Positions 57,981-64,000 of a DNA stretch of 64,000 nt are shown here, one piece after another. Below the pieces are notes generated by a model. It did no database searches. It worked only from the letters and a program-made list of their open reading frames with translations, and was not told the origin of the DNA. The stretch's first letter is position 1. Each line of letters opens with the position of its first letter. The stretch is taken from NCBI RefSeq assembly GCF_958450345.1, contig NC_088780.1:36355667-36419666 (forward strand), given 5' to 3'. Origin of the DNA: Calliphora vicina (taxonomy: Eukaryota > Arthropoda > Insecta > Diptera > Calliphoridae). The position numbers and the translations under genes are program-made.

Positions 57981-59340
57981 CTATAGAAAATTTAACATTT
58001 TGTCATAATTTTCCTAAAAATCTGACACAATTTTGGACAAATATTAGTTTGGAATATAATAATATACAAATAAATTTGTTTTAAATTTGCATCATCCTAA
58101 TTTATATTTGTTTGTTTATTTAAACAAATAATTCTATTTATTTGAGCTCCCTGAATTTTTTATATGTTTTATTTTATTTTCTCTTTTTTTTTTGTTGAAA
58201 ATTATTTTGTTTTATTTATTTAATAACAAAAGCTCATAAAAGGGGTTTAAATTATTTCCTGATAAGGTAACACCAATCATATATAAACACAATACATTCT
58301 GCATAAAGAAAGTAACATTTTAAAATTAAATATTAAAATTAATTTATTTTGGGTAAAAGTATTTACCAAGAAAAATAAAACAAAAATTTAAAGTACTAAA
58401 TTGTATAAAAGCGTTGAAACAATTTATTATATTTGTTATGGAAAGAAATCTCTGAAATGACCTTGAAACATTTGTGTGAACATTTCTAAATGAAACTAAA
58501 TACTTTAGCAAACATCTTTAGTTATATGGAAAAGTTTTCCAAGAAAACTCATCAATTTCCTTTAATGAATGTAATACTTAAGGAATATTCATATAAACTT
58601 TCATGAAATACATATGAACTTACATAAGTATCTATTTTACTTGTTTAAATATTAGACCTTTAGTAATATTTAAGCCATTGTTGGAAATATATTGTTTTAT
58701 TTTTTGCTCTATAAACCACAGCTTGTTTTATTGAGGGGTCGGTATTTTAGTAAATAAATATTAGAATACCAGTAAATAACTTTTAGTTTTTGTTTATTAC
58801 AGAAAATATAAATTATATATTGTATATTTTTCGAATTATTTCCGTTTCCGTAAGTTGATTGAATGTGTGTTTTTTGCTGTTCTTGTGTTTGTACAGGGTT
58901 ATATTACAGTGAGTTACAAAATTTTTTGTCAGTTGATATTAAAATAAAATTAATAAAGATAAAACCCTTGCTGTTAGAATTTGTAATATTCAAAGAGCAG
59001 CAAATATTATGTAAAAAAATTGGAGAAATATACAAATACATAGCAAAATTTGCGATATCATCAAACCAAAATGAATTAGAAATGTGTTTACTCAACAACA
59101 TACATATATTTAAAAAAAACAAATTAAATTAAATTTGATTTTTGAGATACATATCAATTTTATACTCCTTCCATTCTAAATGGGAACAAAACACTGTTAG
59201 TTGGTCTAATGTACGTATACGTAATTAAAGAAGTTATCAATAAATAAAATTAAGTATACGCTTAGTTACAGTGGTGACAACATATTTTCCATAATATCAA
59301 TAAATAAATGAATGAGTTAAATTAATTCAAATAATTATAA
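57981..59340. other. AT-rich stretch
   Basis: Opposed 89- and 72-codon frames at 58863-59132 are low-complexity. A 17-base word 'gaaatgaccttgaaaca' at 58454 also occurs at 50205, in direct orientation on the other side of the satellite block. Confidence 0.4.
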
Positions 59341-59342
59341 AA

Positions 59343-59676
59343 ATTTTTCATTCCGTTTGTAATTTCTATATTTTTCATTTGGGGCCCTCGATTATATATG
59401 TATATATTCTATATATCCGTCCGTCCGTCTGTATGTTGAAATCAAGCCTCCAAATAACTCACATACATAATTCATATATCAATATATCCGCTATAGACCC
59501 AGTTCGGTTAAAATCGAGAAAATCGGCCACAAATGGCTGATATATAAGGAAAAAAACCAGGACATCCTTGATTTTTGGCCTATTTTAGATATACATATAT
59601 CTGGATTACTACGTCATTAATATAGACAATATGGATGTCTAATGATAGATATTCCAAAGTCCTTTGCAACGACGAT
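59343..59676 (-). mobile_element. Helitron-like fragment, minus orientation
   Basis: 'cattccgtttgtaatttc', 'ccgtccgtccgtctgtatg', 'aaatggctgatatataagg' and 'attaatatagacaatatgg' are the core read backwards. It is truncated at both ends and abuts the next copy at 'gatatacccttcacc'. Confidence 0.75.
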
Positions 59677-60032
59677 ATACCCTTCACCAAATTATACTTC
59701 AAAATACAAATTTTAAATATTATTAGGTAAATAAAATTGATTTTTTTTTTCAAAGTTGTTTTTTTCATTTTTTTGGAAAATAATTTTTTTCGAATTGTTA
59801 TTTTAATTTTTTTTTTTAAATTGAAATTTTTTTTCTTAGATATCTGGGGTCTTCAGAAAATTGATTTCAACAGACAGACAGACGGACATGGCTTAATCAA
59901 CTCCGCTATGTATAAGTATCCAGAATATATATACTTTATAGGGTCGGAAAATTATATTGTGGAAATTACAAACGGAATGACAAACTTATATATACCCACC
60001 CGTCTCACGAAGGTGAAGGGTATAATTAAATC
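59677..60032 (+). mobile_element. Helitron-like copy, 'tcacgaagg' subfamily, internally deleted
   Basis: 'tatacccttcaccaaatta' leads directly into 'ttcaacagacagacagacgg' and 'acatggcttaatcaactccg'. It ends with a hairpin formed by TATACCC and GGGTATA around 'cgtctcacgaagg'. It supplies a second empty site for the 21.4-kb hAT (one mismatch). Confidence 0.75.
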
Positions 60033-60109
60033 GAATTAAAAAAAATGTTTAAATCAAATTAAAAAAAATTTAAAACAAATTAAAAAAATAAAAAATTTAG
60101 TTTAGTGTT

Positions 60110-60240
60110 TATAAACAGGCTAACCGAAAAACCGGTTTTCTTCGAAATCTCGGTTTTTTGCGAACCGGAAAATTTAAAATGTTGATTTTCGTTTAACCGA
60201 TTTATCCGGTTTATATCATTCGGTTAAACGGTTTTTAAAA
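60110..60240. repeat. Cluster of ACCGGTT/GGTTAACCG motifs
   Basis: 'gctaaccgaaaaaccggttt', 'gcgaaccgg', 'gtttaaccgattt' and 'ggttaaacgg' lie within 130 bases. This resembles the subterminal motif cluster of the 21.4-kb hAT and may be one end of a related element. Confidence 0.45.
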
Positions 60241-60984
60241 TTTGCGACTAAAATCAATAAATCTCATGTTTTGATGAATTTTTATATTCATTGAATACAC
60301 ATTACATCAAACATTTGGTCTGAATGAAACCTAAACTGCTGATATGGAATAAAAAGCTCATTCGACAAAAATATTTAAGAATTACAATGTTAGAGAACAA
60401 TGAGTTTACTTAAAAACTTTTTAGAATCAAATACAAATAATGCAACTATTAAAATTTCAAATTAAGTTCCGAATAACTGTAGAAGTTTAGGCTAAATCAT
60501 ACATTAAAAACTTGATGATTTGACCAAACCTTAAATTGAATTTGATATATTCATTCAATAAATTTAACTTCATTAGTGTGTTTTGTTCTTAAAATTTTAT
60601 TTTATTTATCATTTGGTTAGCTTAGTGTACAAATGTGCTAAGTTCCTTTTCAGAAATATTACAGGATGACAAAAAACGTTCTCAAAATCCTTGATTTTAA
60701 ATATTTTTGAAATCTATTAATGCAGTTTTATTACTTGTTTGGTCTGATTTATAATGACCAAGAATCAAAGATAAGAAGAAGTCCGTTTGCATCTTATACG
60801 ATCTTTTTTGGGACTTGGAACATTTTCTGTTTCATATCAGAAAGTCGTGCTGATAATAAATATCAAAAAGATCGAGTAGTTACTTTAAAATTTTCCGTTT
60901 TAAGGATAACAAAATTTCTAAAAATTAATTTTTAAATATTTCAAATCATTTTTTATGAAAAAAAGTAGATCAAATATATAATTA
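60241..60984. other. Unassigned AT-rich stretch
   Basis: The 71-codon frame at 60720 has no motif. Confidence 0.4.
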
Positions 60985-61688
60985 TACCATTTGCCATGAG
61001 TGCAAGGGTATATATAAGATTGTCATTCCGTTTTTAATTTCTACATTTTTCATTTGCGACCCCACAAAGTATATATATTCTGGATCGTTATAGATAGCTA
61101 AGTCGATATATCCATGTCCGTCTGTCCGTCTGTATGTTAAAATCAACTTTCAGAAGCCCCCAATTAACTTACATACATGATTCATACATCAATATATCGG
61201 GAATTCTTCTGGCTCGGTTGCTATTTATGGCAGAGATATTAGGTAAATACCGGGAAAACCCCGATTTTTGCCTATTTTTGAACTATATCTGGATAACTAA
61301 GTCATTAATATAGACAATATGGATATCTAATGATAGATATTTCAAAGTACATTGCAACGATGTATATAAGGCTATAGTAAGTTGGAACTACAATGGGTCA
61401 AAATCGAGAAAAATATTTTTTAAACCGATTTTTTTTTTCACCGAAAAAAATTTTTTTGTCTTAAATTCTTTTTTGAAAAATTTTTTTTTTTAAAAATTAA
61501 AAAAATTTAATAAATAAAAATTGGAAAAAAAAATTAAAAATGGAAAAAAAAATATTTTTAAAACAATTTAAAAAAAAAAATGAATTTTGTTTAAATAAAA
61601 ATATTTAAAAAAAAGGATTTTTAAGTATAATTTGGTGAAGGGTATATAAGATTCGGCACAGCCGAATATAGCTCTCTTACTTGTTTTT
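60985..61688 (-). mobile_element. Helitron-like (DINE-1-like) element, near full length, 0.7 kb
   Basis: This is the reference copy for the window. Reading the minus strand from 61688: 'aacaagtaagagagctat', hairpin ATTCGGC-TGT-GCCGAAT (61651-61667), 'acccttcaccaaattata', a long T/A-rich zone, 'gacccattgtagttccaac', 'aatgacttagttatccag', 'cagacggacagacggacatg', 'tgtggggtcgcaaatg', 'aacggaatgacaatc', and the terminal hairpin TATACCCTTGC...GCAAATGGTATA-like near 60985. No protein is encoded. Its closest known parallels are Drosophila DINE-1/INE-1, by the core and the 3' hairpin. Confidence 0.85.
61651..61667 (-). repeat. 5'-terminal hairpin of the Helitron-like family
   Basis: Seven-base arms ATTCGGC and GCCGAAT around a three-base loop. 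It is present in most copies (20320, 40187, 8580) and is preserved by paired changes in the copy at 2990. Confidence 0.75.
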
Positions 61689-62160
61689 TAAGTTTAATAA
61701 AGTTTTCATGATCTCTTCCATGCTTAATATATTTTGTTCTAATGGAGGTCAAATAAAATTTGTACTTGTAAACATAAAGGAAATGCTTAAAATATTAAAA
61801 TCGTTTCACTATATTTTTAATACTACACAATATATTTGCATTACTTCTATATATTGTCACTATATAAATCTATTTGTTATTCGACTTAAAAATACATTTT
61901 ATTTGTATTTCTATTTAATAGGAAAACATGTAATAAGCATGCCTGTTTTGTAAGTGGGTGGATGTATATATCTGTAGTATAAATTCTTAACAAAAAAGAA
62001 ACTCATTAACAATAATACTATAAGTATTTTGCAGTTTGCTAAAAACACACATATGGATACATATTGAAATACAAACTAACACTAGCACCGACTCAGACAT
62101 ATAAAAAAGTTGAATTCCACTTCCCCAAAACAGTTTCTAACACATTTCAAATACATACCT
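61689..62160. other. AT-rich stretch
   Basis: A 90-codon low-complexity frame at 61681 runs out of the repeat end. No gene is recognised. Confidence 0.4.
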
Positions 62161-62339
62161 ATTAGGGTGGCTCTCACCTTGAACTTTTTGAATTTTCTAT
62201 CCAAAGTTGTTCACCGTGTTCAGGGCATGTATTTAAAGTTTTGAGTTTTGGGTCAAAGTACCACAATTATACCAAACATAATTACAAATTAAATGTTGAA
62301 AATAATGCAATTAAAAATATTTTGATATAAAAAAAAACA

Positions 62340-62487
62340 TTAGAAACCGGCGACATAAACCGGAGCATTTGTAGGACGCATTTTAATAACATAAGATCGA
62401 ATACTCCTTGACTACGATCGAATGATCCGTTTAGAAATGCCAGATTTATTTCCAAAAAAATTTTGATTCTGCCCCATTCTGTGCGGT
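62340..62487 (+). repeat. CACAGTG-ended repeat family, end fragment
   Basis: 'tttgtaggacgcattttaat', 'cgaatactccttgactacg', 'gtttagaaatgccagattta' and 'gattctgccccattctgtg' are the last 150 bases of the family; the heptamer is altered by an inserted base. Confidence 0.7.
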
Positions 62488-62689
62488 TTTATGTTGTAAC
62501 AAATGTTTTAAAACTCTTAAAAACTTGTGTAATGAAATGAAGCCTAAAAAAAATAAATAAATCCCAATTTGATTTCTTTCCAATTTTGTTGGGACTTATT
62601 TCATTTTCCTACTTTATTATATTTTAAATTCTGTAGATTTCAATAAACTAAATAAAAAAAAATTATTTTTATAATTGCAAATTATTTAT

Positions 62690-62825
62690 AGAATAACGGT
62701 ATACAGAGGTAACGGTATTTACGATTATATAGGTAACGATAATTGCAGTTAGTGCGGTAACGGCAGCTTAACGGTAACGGTAGTTGAGCTGAAAGAGTAG
62801 TTTAGGGGTAACGGTAGCCAACTTT
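62690..62825 (+). repeat. Cluster of TAACGGTA motifs
   Basis: About eight copies of aacggta or gtaacg are seen at irregular 10-25-base spacing. This is the opposite orientation to the cluster at 2625-2765. Confidence 0.5.
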
Positions 62826-63046
62826 GATATTGTATTGCATTTACTCATAGAAGTGTAAATGAAATACATTTATTCTATATTTTGGAAATATTGCCATTTT
62901 GACCCAATACTCGAACATCAAATAAAATGAGCAATTTGTTATATGAGTTTGCTGAAATTTTCAGCATTTTGTTTTTAGGTGACAGGGAACAATTTTAGAT
63001 AATGGGAGCATCGAAACCAAAAATGTGCAAAATAATGGCCACCCTA

Positions 63047-64000
63047 ATGCGTATTAGAAATAAGTTTGTATATGTTTCTATTTACACTTACATTTAATTT
63101 CAGTTGTAGCTGTTGTTGTTGTCTATATTTATATGTTTTGCTCTCCTTTTTCTCTTAAATCATTTCAATATGAATGAGTGCGTTTGTGTGTGTGAGTAGA
63201 AAACTAATTGTCAGCAGCACTTAACAACCAGCAACAAGCCACAATGAAAATTGTTGTTGACTGAAGTGAAGTGTGTGTTTGTGGGTGCGTGGGTGATTCT
63301 TCGACTTCAAATTGGTTGTGTTTGTTATTGTTGTTGTTATTAGTGATGTTGTCGTTGATAAATTTTTGTTGTTAGTTTTGTGACATTTAATGCCTGGTTT
63401 TGTAACATCATTTGCAATTAACCAGCTTGATAAATTGTCTTTTTTTGTTTCTTACACTTTACTCACTTAGAACTCAAATACACTGTAAGTTACACAAACT
63501 TTTCTACACTGACATTTGGCTTCATTTCAGAATTAAAGTAAAATATACTGGAAACTGTAACAAACACAAAGACAATTAGATATTAGATATTATAATGTAT
63601 CTAAGACACTCATTAGTGAGTAAGGTCAGGGTATTTTTGCTTACACTTTTGTTACACGGTTCATAGAAGATGTTGTTAAGATTGATGGTTTAGTGACTTT
63701 CTATATATATTAGTGTATCTTAGTTTAAATTCATTAAAAAATATCCATTACTAAGCAATGTCACTAACCATCACTAATCTTTTCTAATGACAAAGTACTG
63801 AAACATGTGAAAATAATTTTAAAAAAATTAAGAAGAGTGTCGTTGAATTGCATAATTTTGGTATATTTGTAGTTGGTCGTATGGCTTAAAAATGCGGGAT
63901 TTACAATACATGGCGTATCTTTTGAACGCGGTTTATATTTTTCATAACTTATAGGTACATTCTATCATTTAATCTTACTTTAATATTGAACATTATAGTG
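63047..64000. other. Unique DNA with simple repeats
   Basis: (ttg)n at 63108 and 63330, (tg)n-like runs at 63185 and 63275, and 'gcagcacttaacaaccagc' give this segment the look of ordinary fly intron or intergenic DNA rather than repeats. No exon, splice-bounded frame or RNA gene can be supported. Confidence 0.4.

Larger units (their letters stand above)
62165..63044. mobile_element. Probable composite MITE, GGGTGGC ends with TA flanks
   Basis: TA-GGGTGGCTCTC (62163) and, inverted, TA-GGGTGGCCATT (63046) are matching ends of at least 8 bases. The interior holds a CACAGTG-family fragment (62340-62487) and a taacggtaacgg cluster (62690-62825), so the element has taken several insertions. TA flanks suggest Tc1/mariner-type integration. 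Confidence 0.5.

Overview
The window looks like AT-rich, non-coding nuclear DNA of a higher fly (Schizophora, perhaps a blowfly or a relative). The clues are very AT-rich sequence with many homopolymer runs, a Helitron-like repeat family carrying the gacagacggacatggc core known from Drosophila DINE-1/INE-1 elements, and remnants of mariner, Tc1-like, hAT and PIF/Harbinger transposons. I found no intact host gene on either strand, and no bacterial, CRISPR or viral gene system. Nearly all long open frames are chance frames inside repeats. The real coding traces are short broken transposon genes: 19.9 kb Tc1/mariner (+), 29.5-29.9 kb repeat-associated protein with an apparent intron (-), 30.4 and 31.4 kb mariner (-), 39.9 kb MADF-like (+), and 41.5-42.0 kb hAT (-).

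Layout. 0-20 kb: two copies of a CACAGTG-ended family (1-0.4 and 10-11.2 kb), a 119-bp foldback, a 2.57-kb near-perfect inverted duplication (3.16-8.33 kb) that splits one Helitron-like copy, small MITEs, a diverged tandem duplication, an LTR fragment, and a third CACAGTG copy (16.4-17.6 kb). 17.6-29.9 kb: Helitron-like copies interrupted by a hAT element with an 8-bp target duplication and a known empty site, a tRNA-like SINE, a 2.48-kb hAT-like element, and a 1.15-kb inverted-repeat element. 30-43 kb: mariner remnants, LTR pieces, a TA-flanked foldback, a PIF/Harbinger element inside a Helitron-like copy, and a hAT transposase relic.

44.5-58 kb is satellite-like. Two long arrays of one 11-bp unit lie in opposite orientation on either side of a partial LTR. 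Three arrays of a 35-bp unit follow, the first in one orientation and the other two in the opposite one. 58-64 kb returns to dispersed repeats, including a near full-length 0.7-kb Helitron-like copy at 61 kb, and ends in simple-repeat-rich unique DNA.

Because repeats sit inside repeats, several insertion sites can be read directly by comparing an interrupted copy with an uninterrupted one. The best supported are the hAT at 21.4 kb, the PIF/Harbinger at 39.7 kb, the foldback at 36.5 kb and the inverted duplication at 3.2 kb. Family names rest on remembered hallmarks and on alignment by eye; identity levels and copy counts are approximate.
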